Source: an uncultured Clostridia bacterium (lineage in GTDB: Bacteria; Bacillota; Clostridia; Christensenellales; Borkfalkiaceae). Taken from it: 64,000 nt of DNA. Made by a program: the position numbers and the translations under genes. This document shows positions 7,950 through 16,558 of the stretch, one piece after another (the stretch's first letter is position 1; every line of letters starts with the position of its first letter). The stretch covers positions 17,194 through 81,193 of the forward strand of contig CANRKK010000007.1 in the NCBI GenBank assembly GCA_947631195.1, read 5' to 3'. Under the pieces are notes generated by a model. That model was not told the origin of the DNA. It ran no database searches and was given only the letters and a program-made list of their open reading frames with translations.

Positions 7950-8903
7950 TTTTGCACCGCAACGTTATTTACTCACCGCGCAGCATGACAGAGAAAGATG
8001 GTTGCTCCCACCTGCCCTTTCAGGGCACCCTCCCCCGTTACACGGAAGAGGGCATGGTTTGGGTTGCAATTATTTTAAAATAATAATGTTGCAAGCAGGG
8101 TTTCCCTGCGCAGCAAGACCCGATTTGCGCACACTTGCGCCTCAGCGGGGTGAATTGCCGCGATTATATAATATGCGCGCCCTTATTAATCGCGGCAAGT
8201 GGGGCTGGCCCCTCAAACTCACGAAAAATCGCAGCGCCCGCAACGGCGCGAGATTTTTGTGAATTTTGTTAACATTATTGGGGGGGTGGGTGGGACAAAA
8301 TAAAAAAAGAAAAGCAACGTGACGTTACATCCGAGTTTCTTTATTGCGATAATGATGGACTTGCTTTTTCGCACGTCAACCTTTAATGACAATCCCCTCA
8401 GTCACCTATCGGTGACAGCTTTCTCACACGGCGTAAGGACAACGCCGTGTTCGGGCACCGTTCGCGCGGGACGTATGCGCTCACTCATCTCGCGCGGCAA
8501 AACAGCGCACTGTGCTGTTTTGAGAACTCCGCGCTCGTCCTACTAAAGGGAGCCAAGGGGAGATGCGTTTCATCCAACCTCGACCAGCCCACCATGGGAT
8601 TCTCTCGCGCTCCGCGACTCGAAATGACACGGAGTAATGGGCGCAGTACATATTTTAAAATTGCGGGAGCTGCATTTACGAAGTATGCAACGGGTCAGAA
8701 ACAAGCAAGACAAGGCGCGCGCGAATTGGCAAGGGGAGCGTACACAGACGTACGTGACCCGCAGACAAGCGGAGCGCAACACAGTATTGCGAAGTTTATC
8801 ACCCGTTGGCGGGAGCCAAGGGGGAAGGAGCGGGTGACAGCTTTCTCACACGGCGCAAGGAATAACGTGGGGAGCGCAAGTGAAAAGGGTGCCTCGGTTG
8901 CTC
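7950..8903. repeat. Repeat island 2 (K, B', T', H', F'/G', D', I')
   Basis: No gene. Modules: K (8008-8053), B' (8068-8215), T' (8216-8262), H' (8265-8345), F' split by G' (8385-8575; G' about 8423-8547), D' (8580-8640), I' (8650-8820), and a fragment of G (8838-8865) reaching the 3' end of degV. Several frames stay open through it, but their translations recur at other islands and are repeat products. Confidence 0.8.
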
Positions 8904-9725
8904 CTACGGGCGCTTGCAGCAATAGGCTATGCCCGCGGCGGCGGGGCCGATGTGCGCGCCGATGACGGGGCATATGTTGCATTTTTCGGTGTAGTTTATG
9001 CCGAGCTTTGAAAAGAGCGCGACGGCGTTTTTGTCGGTCATGGAATACATAAGATACACCGGCCGCCCGAAGTCTATTTCGTCCCTCTGCACCGCGCTGC
9101 GGATATATTCGAAGCTCCGCGCCATGGTTATCTGCTTTGACAGCAGCGCAACTTCCCCTCTTTCGTTTACGGTTACCACGGGCTTTATCCTAAGCGCCAT
9201 GCCCAGCGTTGCCGCCGCCTTGGATATCCTGCCGCCCTTTGCCAAATAATTTAAGGTGTCCGGCACGGCGTAGAGCTTTATTTTGGGGCGGTATGCTCCA
9301 AGTATTTCAATTATCTCCGCCGCGCTCTTTTGCCTGTTTGCCGCCGCCTCCAAAACGAGCATTTTCAGCATGACGGTGGTGCACTTTCCGTCATACACGT
9401 ACACGTTTTTGTACTTTTCCGCCGCCTCCCTGCACCGCTCGTACGAGCCCGAAAGCGCCGAGGATATCGGCAAAATCAAGACCTCGTCGGCCATTGACAG
9501 CGCGCCCTCCACCGCCCGCTCTATCTGCTCCGAATTTAGCTGCGCCGTGTGCGGAAAATCGCGGGACGTGTTGAGTTTTTTATAAAATTCTTCGGTTTTT
9601 ATGTCCACTCCGTCGCGGTATTCCTCCGCTCCGAAAATCACAGTGAGGGGCATTACGGTGACGCCGAGCGCCTCGGCCTCCTCACGGGAAATATTGCTTG
9701 ACGAATCGGTTATTATAGCAACCAT
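8904..9725 (-). CDS. DegV family fatty-acid-binding protein
   Basis: DegV proteins bind a fatty acid; in Gram-positive bacteria the related FakB proteins present fatty acids to the kinase FakA for phospholipid synthesis. The 273-residue protein begins MVAIITDSSSNIS, the conserved DegV start, and has the PHTAQLN and ISSALSGSY motifs (about residues 58-64 and 86-94) that line the ligand site. No fakA homologue is in the window. A terminator separates it from the upstream GTPase genes, so it probably has its own promoter. The stop codon touches repeat island 2. Confidence 0.9.
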   Translation of the reverse strand: MVAIITDSSSNISREEAEALGVTVMPLTVIFGAEEYRDGVDIKTEEFYKKLNTSRDFPHTAQLNSEQIERAVEGALSMADEVLILPISSALSGSYERCREAAEKYKNVYVYDGKCTTVMLKMLVLEAAANRQKSAAEIIEILGAYRPKIKLYAVPDTLNYLAKGGRISKAAATLGMALRIKPVVTVNERGEVALLSKQITMARSFEYIRSAVQRDEIDFGRPVYLMYSMTDKNAVALFSKLGINYTEKCNICPVIGAHIGPAAAGIAYCCKRP

Positions 9726-9794
9726 CTTACTACCTGCCGCAAAAAATTTTTTATCTCCTTATTTTCCCCCGCGCGTCTGTTTTAGTGTAACATC

Positions 9795-9828
9795 AAAAAA
9801 CCCCGCAGTCAAGCAAATGCAGGGTTTT
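9795..9828 (-). terminator. Intrinsic terminator after the GTPase pair
   Basis: Minus strand: AACCCTGCA, loop, TGCGGGGTT with one G-U pair, then TTTT. It lies 35 bp beyond the stop at 9863. Confidence 0.75.
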
Positions 9829-9862
9829 ATTAAACACTTTTATTAAATTTGTCTAAAAACTT

Positions 9863-10807
9863 TTAGTAGTAGGTCGCTACGACCTGTTCGGGCTGCTGCG
9901 CCCTTTCAACCTTTTCTGCAATCAGAACAGGGCCTTTGGAGCGGTACACGGCGTTGTATTCATAGGCAATCTTTGCCGTCACCGTAAGCCAATCCCTCGT
10001 CTGCGCGGAAAAGCCCGCGGGCAGTTTTACGGCAAACCCGTCGTAGGCAATGTCGGCCTCGCAGCAGGTCATTATGTGGCGGCCGAGCACGACGTAGCCC
10101 TTCGGCACCTTGGGGGAAATCGCTGCCATGCCCTTGAATTTTACGCGCTTGCCCACGTAGTCCATGGTGTTTTCGGCAATGTCGCGGTAGAACCACGCAA
10201 AATCCCTGTCCTCTATCTGTATCAGCGGGGCGTTTTTGTCGAAGGGCAAGGGGTCCTCGATGTCGTCGAATTCGGGGTCTGCGCCGGGGATATCGTAGAC
10301 TATGTCGGGGCGGCGCGAAACGGCGCGCACCACTTTGTGGAACTCCGATTTGTCCATTTCGCGCTTAAAGCGGTTGAACACCACCATCTGCGTCATCTGA
10401 ATCTTGTCAAAGACGAGCTGGCGCATGTTCTGGTTGTAGTTCAAAAACGTGGCGGAATCGAAGAAGGTCATCATCTGGTTTATGACCCAGCTTTCGGGCA
10501 TCGCGTCAAAAAATTGCTGCAACAGCCACGTGCCGTTGTACTCCACGATCACCCGCTGCGGCCTGTGCTTTTTGGTGAGCATTTCAAGGTTTTCAAGCGT
10601 GAGTTCCGCGGCGCTCTCGAGCGTAACCACCGTCACGCGCTTTACCTTGAACATGTGCGGGTCGTACTCCTCCTCGCCCTCTTCGCACACCAAAAGCAGG
10701 GTGCGCTCTCCGTTCTCCATGCGGGGATCTTCAAGCGTCTCCTGTATAAATTTTGTCTTGCCCGACTCCAAAAAGCCTAAAAAGAGGTAGACGGAAATTT
10801 CGTCCAT
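9863..10807 (-). CDS. COG0523-like GTPase fused to a YcgQ-type C-terminal domain
   Basis: A 314-residue protein with two parts. Residues 1-190 are a divergent CobW/COG0523-like P-loop GTPase: Walker A is GFLESGKT (11-18), where the usual family form is GFLGAGKT, and the base-recognition motif is NRFK rather than NKxD. The CxCC metal motif of true COG0523 proteins is absent. Residues about 200-314 (VGKRVKFKGMAA, GRHIMTCCEAD) resemble the C-terminal domain of YcgQ/DUF1980 membrane proteins linked to zinc starvation in Bacillus. It starts 34 bp after a COG0523 gene and is likely co-transcribed, so a role in metal allocation is inferred. Confidence 0.75.
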   Translation of the reverse strand: MDEISVYLFLGFLESGKTKFIQETLEDPRMENGERTLLLVCEEGEEEYDPHMFKVKRVTVVTLESAAELTLENLEMLTKKHRPQRVIVEYNGTWLLQQFFDAMPESWVINQMMTFFDSATFLNYNQNMRQLVFDKIQMTQMVVFNRFKREMDKSEFHKVVRAVSRRPDIVYDIPGADPEFDDIEDPLPFDKNAPLIQIEDRDFAWFYRDIAENTMDYVGKRVKFKGMAAISPKVPKGYVVLGRHIMTCCEADIAYDGFAVKLPAGFSAQTRDWLTVTAKIAYEYNAVYRSKGPVLIAEKVERAQQPEQVVATYY

Positions 10808-10841
10808 AATTTTTCCTTATTGCAGATATGTGTTGAGTTTT

Positions 10842-11966
10842 TTAAACGCCGAACAGCTCTTTGAGCTCTTCTTCGTCTATTTTTGAGCCTATCACGCACA
10901 GCCTGCCCGTGTATGCGGCAGCGCCCTCGCGGATATCTATTTCACCGGGCACGTAGTCGAAGTGCAGCCACTTGCCGCCCTCGCCCGCAACTATGCCCTT
11001 TGCGCGGAGAATCGTGCCGAAGCGCACCGCCTCGGACAGCTGCGCCAGCATGCCGCCGAGTTCGTCGCGGCCGTAAGCCCTGCCCGTCTCCGCGCCCCAG
11101 CTTGTAAATACTTCGTCGGCATGGTGGTGATGGTGGTGTTCGTGTTCGTCGTCATCATCGTCATGATGGTGGTGGCAGCAGTGGTCATGGTCGTGCTCGT
11201 CTTCGTCATCGTCATCGTGATGGTGGTGGCAGCAGTGGCCATGTTCGTGCTCGTCTTCGTCATCGTCGTCGTGGTGGTGGCAGCAGTGGTCATGGTCGTG
11301 CTCGTCCCCGTCATCGTCGTCGTGGTGGTGGTGAACGTCCTCCATAAGTTCGTTAAGTTCGCTTTCAAGGGTGTCGGCGTGCTCCATTGCGGAGAGGATA
11401 TCCTTGCCGTCCAGCTCCTGCCAGGGGGTGGTGACGATGGTTGCCGAGGGGTTGTGCGCGCGGACGAGCTCCACCGCCTTTGCAAGTTTTTCGGGGGAGG
11501 CGACGTCGGCGTGCGAAAAGATTATGCAGGCGGCGGTCTCTATCTGGTCGTTAAAGAATTCACCGAAGTTTTTCATATACATCTTGCACTTTCCCGCGTC
11601 CACTACGGTGGAGAAAGTGTTGATTTTTGCGTCGGTCAGCCCCGCTTCGGCAACGGCGCGGATAATGTCGGACAGCTTGCCCACGCCCGACGGCTCTATC
11701 AGAATCCTGTCGGGGTTATATTCCTGCTGCACTTTTTTAAGCGCCTTGGCAAAGTCGCCAACGAGCGAACAGCAGATGCAGCCCGAGTTGAGTTCGTTTA
11801 TTTTTATGCCCGCCTCGGCCAAAAAGCCGCCGTCTATGCCTATCTCGCCGAATTCGTTTTCAATCAGCACCAACTTTTCGCCCGCGTATGCTTCGCCGAT
11901 AAGTTTTTTGATGAGCGTGGTCTTGCCTGCGCCCAAAAAACCCGAAAAAATATCAATCTTAGTCAT
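10842..11966 (-). CDS. COG0523 (CobW/YciC-like) metal chaperone GTPase with a His-rich linker
   Basis: COG0523 GTPases deliver metals, often zinc or cobalt, to client proteins in the cytosol. Walker A is GFLGAGKTT (residues 9-17); the metal-binding GCICC motif is at 62-66; the CobW C-terminal domain occupies about 295-374. Between them, residues about 209-283 are a metal-binding linker made almost entirely of His, Asp, Glu and Cys, built from three to four copies of an 18-19 residue unit with paired cysteines. The DNA there is a tandem repeat, so its length may vary between strains. Ribosome-binding site AGAGG. Confidence 0.9.
   Translation of the reverse strand: MTKIDIFSGFLGAGKTTLIKKLIGEAYAGEKLVLIENEFGEIGIDGGFLAEAGIKINELNSGCICCSLVGDFAKALKKVQQEYNPDRILIEPSGVGKLSDIIRAVAEAGLTDAKINTFSTVVDAGKCKMYMKNFGEFFNDQIETAACIIFSHADVASPEKLAKAVELVRAHNPSATIVTTPWQELDGKDILSAMEHADTLESELNELMEDVHHHHDDDDGDEHDHDHCCHHHDDDDEDEHEHGHCCHHHHDDDDEDEHDHDHCCHHHHDDDDDEHEHHHHHHADEVFTSWGAETGRAYGRDELGGMLAQLSEAVRFGTILRAKGIVAGEGGKWLHFDYVPGEIDIREGAAAYTGRLCVIGSKIDEEELKELFGV
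11125..11340 (-). repeat. Tandem DNA repeat coding for the His-Asp-Cys linker
   Basis: Three to four imperfect units of about 54-60 bp encode HDHDHCCHHHHDDDD-type segments inside the COG0523 gene. The units keep similar codons, which suggests recent expansion by slippage or recombination. Confidence 0.75.
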
Positions 11967-12003
11967 TGTTTACCTCTATGGTTACAAAATTTTTTCAACA
12001 GTT

Positions 12004-12032
12004 ATTTTATACCCTTTTTTTTGCATAGTCAA
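12004..12032 (-). promoter_or_regulatory. Promoter of the GTPase pair
   Basis: Minus strand: TTGACT, 17-bp spacer, TAAAAT. I see no clear Zur or Fur box next to it. Confidence 0.55.
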
Positions 12033-12039
12033 CCAAAGA

Positions 12040-12062
12040 GTCCCGCGAAATTTCCGCGGGAC
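12040..12062 (-). terminator. Hairpin after the DUF2188 gene
   Basis: GTCCCGCG and CGCGGGAC form an 8-bp stem. The T run that follows on the minus strand is poor (TCTTTGG), so termination may be partial, letting some transcripts run into the GTPase genes. Confidence 0.45.
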
Positions 12063-12089
12063 CGTGATTTTGATATAGGGTTTTAAAAC

Positions 12090-12806
12090 TCAATAGGTGA
12101 GCTTTCTGAAAGATCCGTCCTTTTTGTGGATCATTATGTTTGCATCCTGGTTTTCGGCGAGGGGTTTGCAGTACTCTATCGCCTCGGCCTGCGTGTTGAA
12201 CAGCTTTATCGCCTTTTCCGCGCCGGCGGCCTTTACCTGCCACATTCCGTCCGATTTTCTCAAGGATATATGATAGGTCTTGGTTGCGGGTTTAGCCGCA
12301 GTTTGCTCCTGCTTTGCGGGAGCGGGCTGTGCCGCGGGTTGTTCCTTCTTTGCGGGTGCGGGCTGTGCCGCGGGCTGCTCCTTCTTCGCGGGAGCGGGTT
12401 TAGCCGCGGGCTGCTCCTTCTTCGCGGGGGCAGGTTTTGCCGCGGGCTGCTCCTTCTTCGCGGGTTCCTTGGTATCTTTCACGTTTTCCTCCTTTTGGGC
12501 GCCGTCTTGCGCGGCGTCCGCCTGTTTTTCGTCTGCGGTTACGGGTTCCGTCTCAACCGTTCCGTCGGTTGCGCCCTCTTCCGCGGGGGATTCGGCGGGT
12601 TGTTCGGGCAACGCGTCCTCGGTCACGGGAGCCGTATCGGGTTGATCGACTTTTGCGGTTTCGTCCTCCGCGGGAGCGCTCTTTTTGCTTCCCTTTTTGC
12701 GGACCGCGCAAATTATGATAATCGTAACGATAATGACGGCAACCGCAATGATTGCCACCCATATCCAGTTGTATAGTCCTGCTGTTTGGTTTGTAAACCA
12801 GCCCAT
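12090..12806 (-). CDS. Membrane-anchored DUF2188 protein with Ala/Pro/Lys linker
   Basis: A 238-residue protein. An N-terminal transmembrane helix (about residues 13-35) is followed by an acidic region (40-110), a low-complexity spacer with about five copies of AKKEQPAAKPAP (115-175), and a C-terminal DUF2188 domain (about 178-238: YHISLRKSDGMWQVKAAGA, then AIEYCKPLAENQDANIMIHKKDG). The function of DUF2188 is unknown. The helix and the long spacer suggest that the small domain is held at a distance from the membrane. Ribosome-binding site GGAGG, with a good promoter upstream. Confidence 0.8.
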   Translation of the reverse strand: MGWFTNQTAGLYNWIWVAIIAVAVIIVTIIIICAVRKKGSKKSAPAEDETAKVDQPDTAPVTEDALPEQPAESPAEEGATDGTVETEPVTADEKQADAAQDGAQKEENVKDTKEPAKKEQPAAKPAPAKKEQPAAKPAPAKKEQPAAQPAPAKKEQPAAQPAPAKQEQTAAKPATKTYHISLRKSDGMWQVKAAGAEKAIKLFNTQAEAIEYCKPLAENQDANIMIHKKDGSFRKLTY

Positions 12807-12839
12807 CTACGTTTCCTCCAACCTTAGTTATTTTAGATT

Positions 12840-12868
12840 ATTATACAATCTTTTTTATATAAAATCAA
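12840..12868 (-). promoter_or_regulatory. Promoter of the DUF2188 gene
   Basis: Minus strand: TTGATT, 17-bp spacer, TATAAT. The start codon follows about 33 bp downstream. Confidence 0.7.
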
Positions 12869-12897
12869 TAGCCTGCGGCCTTTTTTTAAAAAACTTT

Positions 12898-13095
12898 TTA
12901 TTTGCAGCCGCCGCAGCCCTCGCAGTGCCCCGAACACTTTTTCGCGGGCTTCCCCGTAGCGGTGTACACGGCGCCGCACCACACCCTTCCGGCGGGTCTG
13001 CCGCAGTCGGGACAGCGCACTTCGTCCTTAAAACTTTTTACAAGCTCGTCAAAAACTTTGTTGCAAAACTCGCAACGGTACTGCAAAACGGGCAT
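12898..13095 (-). CDS. FmdB-type zinc ribbon protein
   Basis: A 65-residue cytosolic protein with the FmdB/CxxC small zinc ribbon: MPVLQYRCEFCNKVFDE, then CPDCG, which provides four cysteine ligands. The tail KCSGHCEGCGGCK carries four more cysteines. Family members have no settled function and are often called putative regulatory proteins. I chose ATG 13095 because it follows a strong GGGAGGAGAG and begins like the family; a longer reading frame upstream lacks these features. Confidence 0.75.
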   Translation of the reverse strand: MPVLQYRCEFCNKVFDELVKSFKDEVRCPDCGRPAGRVWCGAVYTATGKPAKKCSGHCEGCGGCK

Positions 13096-13234
13096 AACTC
13101 TCCTCCCGCCGCCAAAAATGGGGGCGCATAAAAATTTGCACAGTCGCGCGCCGTGCAAATCAAAAACTTTTCTTCTGTACGGATCGGTATAAATTATATA
13201 ATACCACGCCCCGTTTTGCAAGTTTTTTATATGT

Positions 13235-14686
13235 TTATATCAGAATTTTGCCCTCGATAAAGGAGGAGAACAGCCCCTCCAAATCCTTGCCGCAGGAGGT
13301 AAAGGCGGCTATCAGCCCCTCGTACGGCGCAATCTTGCCCGAATATTTGTCGAAATAATTTTTAAGGCAGCCCGTAAACTCCTCGTCGCTTAAAGATTTC
13401 CTCAAAAAGTCAAACATTATAAGCGCCTTGTTGTAGGCTATGTTGGCGTATTCGAATTCCCCCGAATACTCCCCCAAACTGCGGTTCATGGTGGTGTTTA
13501 CGCTGCCGTTGAGCTGGCTGTACACCGAAAAGAACGCCCTGTACGCCCGCGTCGCCCCGTCCACTATCGCCGCGCGGGTGTAGCCGTAGTCGGGGTTGTT
13601 TTCAAAAAACATCAGAGTGGAATACTCCGCAAGCCCCTCGTCCTGCCAGCCGCAGTCAAGCTGGTTGCTGCCCACCATGCCCCACCACCATTGGTGCGCC
13701 GTCTCGTGCGCCACGGTGTAGACGGTGTCCTGCGCCTGCTGCCCCGACGCTATCATGGACAGCGCGGGATATTCCATTCCGCCGTAGCAAAAGCCCGTCT
13801 CCACCACGGAATATGTGGGATATATGTATTTTCCGAAGGTCTCGCCGAAGTATTCAAGGCTCTCCGCCGCCGCCTTCAGCCCCGACCCGTCGCTCTCGCC
13901 CAAGCTGTAGTACTTAATCTCCACGCCGTTTTCCACCCTGCTGTCCACGGTGAAATCTTCCGAAAGGACTATGGCGAAATCGCGGGCGTTTGTAAGGGAG
14001 TACTGCGCCTTGCGCCTGCCGTCCGCCGCGCTTGCGCTCTCCTCCCTGCCGCTCGCCGCGACGACGAAACTTTCGGGCGCGTCAAAGGTCACCTTGTAGT
14101 CGGCGCACTCCGAAACGAATGGGTCGCCGCAGGGATAATAGGGGCACTCCAAAAACCCGCCCGAAGTATAGGCGCAGAGTTGCGGATAAAAGTTCCCGAG
14201 GTTTACCGCGCCCTGCGCTACGCCCGTGCGGTGGTTGATTTTTGCCAGCGCCAACGTGTAGTCTATGGCTATCTGCACGCTCTGCCCGGGATACACCGTC
14301 TCCAAAAGTACGACCGTCAGAATGTTTTCGTCCTCGCCGTCCACACTCCAGCCCGAACAGTTTTCAACGGCCGAAACGGTCAAAGAGCCGTAGCTCTCCC
14401 CCGCATAATAGGCCCTCTGCTTTATGCTGTCCGACACGGGCTTTATCTTTGCGCCCTCGCGGAAAGCGTTGCCGTACAGATTGAATTTCAGCTGAGTAAA
14501 CTCGTTGTCGTAGCAATTATAAAAGGTAAACAGCTCCCTGCCCGTAAGCTCGCGCGTTTCGGCGTCGTATGCGGCGGTTATGTCGTATTCCGAACGCTGC
14601 GCCGTCTCCTTTTTGGCGCAAGAACACACAAAAACCGCGGCAAAGGCAGTAATTATCACGGTAGCCAAACAGATTAATTTTTTCAC
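13235..14686 (-). CDS. M1-family (aminopeptidase-like) metallopeptidase lipoprotein
   Basis: Secreted zinc peptidase of 483 residues. GTG 14686 follows GAGAGG and starts a signal peptide (VKKLICLATVII) that ends at a VCSC lipobox, so it should be a membrane-anchored lipoprotein. The gluzincin motif HETAHQWWWG lies at about residue 325, with the third zinc ligand in DEGLAEYS 18-20 residues later, and the M1 substrate motif GGMEYP upstream, equivalent to GxMEN. Full-length M1 enzymes are larger; this one keeps the N-terminal beta domain and the catalytic domain and has a short C-terminal part. It likely trims peptides outside the cell. It is divergent from a nitrilase-like gene. Confidence 0.85.
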   Translation of the reverse strand: MKKLICLATVIITAFAAVFVCSCAKKETAQRSEYDITAAYDAETRELTGRELFTFYNCYDNEFTQLKFNLYGNAFREGAKIKPVSDSIKQRAYYAGESYGSLTVSAVENCSGWSVDGEDENILTVVLLETVYPGQSVQIAIDYTLALAKINHRTGVAQGAVNLGNFYPQLCAYTSGGFLECPYYPCGDPFVSECADYKVTFDAPESFVVAASGREESASAADGRRKAQYSLTNARDFAIVLSEDFTVDSRVENGVEIKYYSLGESDGSGLKAAAESLEYFGETFGKYIYPTYSVVETGFCYGGMEYPALSMIASGQQAQDTVYTVAHETAHQWWWGMVGSNQLDCGWQDEGLAEYSTLMFFENNPDYGYTRAAIVDGATRAYRAFFSVYSQLNGSVNTTMNRSLGEYSGEFEYANIAYNKALIMFDFLRKSLSDEEFTGCLKNYFDKYSGKIAPYEGLIAAFTSCGKDLEGLFSSFIEGKILI

Positions 14687-14741
14687 CCTACACCTCTCAA
14701 CTGTGATATTGTATGCCGCAAAAACCGCCGCTAAAACTTTT

Positions 14742-14771
14742 TTAACATATTTTGCGCGCAAAAAATACAAT
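14742..14771 (+). promoter_or_regulatory. Candidate promoter of the nitrilase-like gene
   Basis: TTAACA, 18-bp spacer, TACAAT, ending 7 nt before ATG 14779. This is another possible leaderless start; GTG 14782 is an alternative start codon. Confidence 0.4.
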
Positions 14772-14778
14772 GTAAGGT

Positions 14779-15438
14779 ATGGTGTTCGGTGTGGTTTGCA
14801 ACGGGGAATTGGATAACTTCAGTCTGCCCGATTGCGATTTGGCGGTGTTCGGGTTCGGCGGGCTGGGCGAGGTGGACTTCGAAAGGGAACTTTCGGGCGA
14901 GAGCGAAAAGTTCGAAAACGCGGCGCGCCTTTCGCAAAAATACAACTGCGGCATCGTGTGCGGCTGCAAAACCGTGAGCCGCGGGCTTGTGAGAAAGTCC
15001 GTGGCCGTGGCCGACCGCGGCAAACTCCTCGGCATATCGGACATGAACCACGTTTTGGACGGCGAACAATTCAAAAGCGGCGTAGGGCTGGGCTTCTATA
15101 AGGTGAACGGCTGCAAGATAGGCCTGTGCATAGAAAACGACCTGCTGTTCCCCGGCACGTTCGAGGCGCTGTCCCTCTGCGGCTGCAACGCCGTCGTGGC
15201 GATTTTGGAGGACATCCGCGACAATATCCCCCCGCTCTTGATCCGCGCCTATTCCTATCTGTACGGGGTGCCCGTGGTCATGTGCGCCGGCAAAACCGCT
15301 TACTTTGCCGACGTCTCGGGCGCGGTCGCCTCCTCCGTGCAGGACGTCAGCCTGTTTGAAATTACCGGACGGAACCGCTACCACATAGTCACCACCCGCA
15401 CCCGCGGCATCTCCACCGAAGAAAAACCCGACTATTAA
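14779..15438 (+). CDS. Nitrilase/carbon-nitrogen hydrolase-fold protein, probably inactive
   Basis: A 219-residue protein of the carbon-nitrogen hydrolase fold. The segment CKIGLCIENDLLFP aligns with the family nucleophile block KIGxxICYDxxFP, which places Glu where the catalytic Cys should be; a Cys sits two residues earlier. The lysine expected in the RYRKxHL block is also missing (GISDMNHV). The first catalytic Glu may remain (GGLGE). The length is below the usual 260-300. I infer a pseudoenzyme with a binding or scaffold role, or a shifted active site. Alternative: a fast-evolving amidase with unusual chemistry. Confidence 0.6.
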   Translation: MVFGVVCNGELDNFSLPDCDLAVFGFGGLGEVDFERELSGESEKFENAARLSQKYNCGIVCGCKTVSRGLVRKSVAVADRGKLLGISDMNHVLDGEQFKSGVGLGFYKVNGCKIGLCIENDLLFPGTFEALSLCGCNAVVAILEDIRDNIPPLLIRAYSYLYGVPVVMCAGKTAYFADVSGAVASSVQDVSLFEITGRNRYHIVTTRTRGISTEEKPDY

Positions 15439-15465
15439 CAAGCGGCGGCGTGTCGCCGCAGCCGG

Positions 15466-15665
15466 GTTTCTTTATTGCGTTATTGCTTGATTGAGGCTTG
15501 CCGCAGTTCAAACGGCGGCGTATCGCCGCAAGCGTTCCGCTTGACCTTAGTATCTTTATTGCGTTATTGCTTGATTGGGGGTTGCCGCAGTTCAAACGGA
15601 GTGCCTCCGCTGTCTGGTATCTTTATTGCATAACCGCTTGATTGGGGTTTGCCGCAAGTCAAACA
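15466..15665. repeat. Tandem repeat of about 65-80 bp, three units
   Basis: Each unit reads TCTTTATTGCGTTATTGCTTG, then ATTG-rich sequence, TTGCCGCAGTTCAAAC, and a short stem (GGCGGCGTATCGCCGC or GGAGTGCCTCCG). The spacer stem differs between units but still pairs. It resembles the array at 5781-5972 in style. Confidence 0.7.
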
Positions 15666-16531
15666 ATTTTTTTAAGATTTTAATGGGCGAACCGAGCGTT
15701 GCGGCCTCAACTTTCGGTATCCATTCATTCCGCTGAGCGCTACAATGCCGTTTCATCAGGGTTCACAAAAAAGCAGACATTCGACGATGTCTGCTTTTTT
15801 CGTGAGTTCTGGCGGCCAGCCGCCTTTGCGCCATAATTAAGGGCGCACCATAATATAATGGCGCAAATTCCCACCGCTCAGGCGCAAGTATGCGCAAATT
15901 GGGTCTTGCTGCGCAGGGAAACCCTGCTTGCAACATACATATTTAAAATAATTGCAAAGCACATTACTTCGTGTCATTTCGAGGGCGGAGCCCGAGATAA
16001 TCCCCCCGTGGGCGGGTCGTGGTAGGATAGAAGGGCAACACAAACAACCGTGCCCTCTTCCGTCGCCGACGGGGGAGGGTGTTACGAAGTGACGGGTGGG
16101 AGCATCGGTTGCCTTTTTACGTCACTCCCATCACCCGCTGCGCAGCCAGCTTTCTCACACGGCGCAAGGAATAACGCCGTGTTCGGGCACCGTGCGCGCC
16201 TTGCACTATGCGCTCACTCATCTCGCTCGGCACGCACAGCGCACTGTGCTGTGCTATGAAATGCCGCGCTCATCCTTACTAAAGGGAGCCAAGGGGGAAA
16301 GCGGTGTTATCCTGCCCCGAGCAACCCACGGGGGGATTCTCTCACTCAATCGCCCACTGCGTGGGTCTCATATCGTTCGAAATGACACGGAGTAAGTTGC
16401 ATTGACATTATTTTAAAGGTCGCTGCGCGACAGATTCTTCGTCGGGCTGCGCCCTCCTCAGAATGACAGGAGGAGGGTGTTGCAAGTTCGCACAAAATGA
16501 CAAGCCTTCTTGCGTTGCAATTATTTAAAAT

Positions 16532-16558
16532 GCGGGCGCGCCGTTCGGCGCGCCCGCT
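16532..16558. terminator. GC-rich hairpin
   Basis: GCGGGCGCGCC, loop GTTC, GGCGCGCCCGC form an 11-bp perfect stem flanked by AT-rich sequence. It could stop spo0J transcription after it passes the I' module, but the T run is weak. Confidence 0.45.

Noticed and set aside
8447..8965. A 172-codon plus-strand frame in island 2
   Set aside because: It is made of modules G, D' and I' and overlaps the degV end; matching translations occur in islands 5 and 9.
10076..10780. A 234-codon plus-strand frame opposite the GTPase-YcgQ gene
   Set aside because: Shadow of a real gene in GC-rich DNA, with His/Val-rich translation and no start signals.
11966..12062. A Zur or Fur box at the metal GTPase operon
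   Set aside because: I looked for a 7-1-7 inverted repeat around the promoter and found none that matched, so no metal regulator site is claimed.
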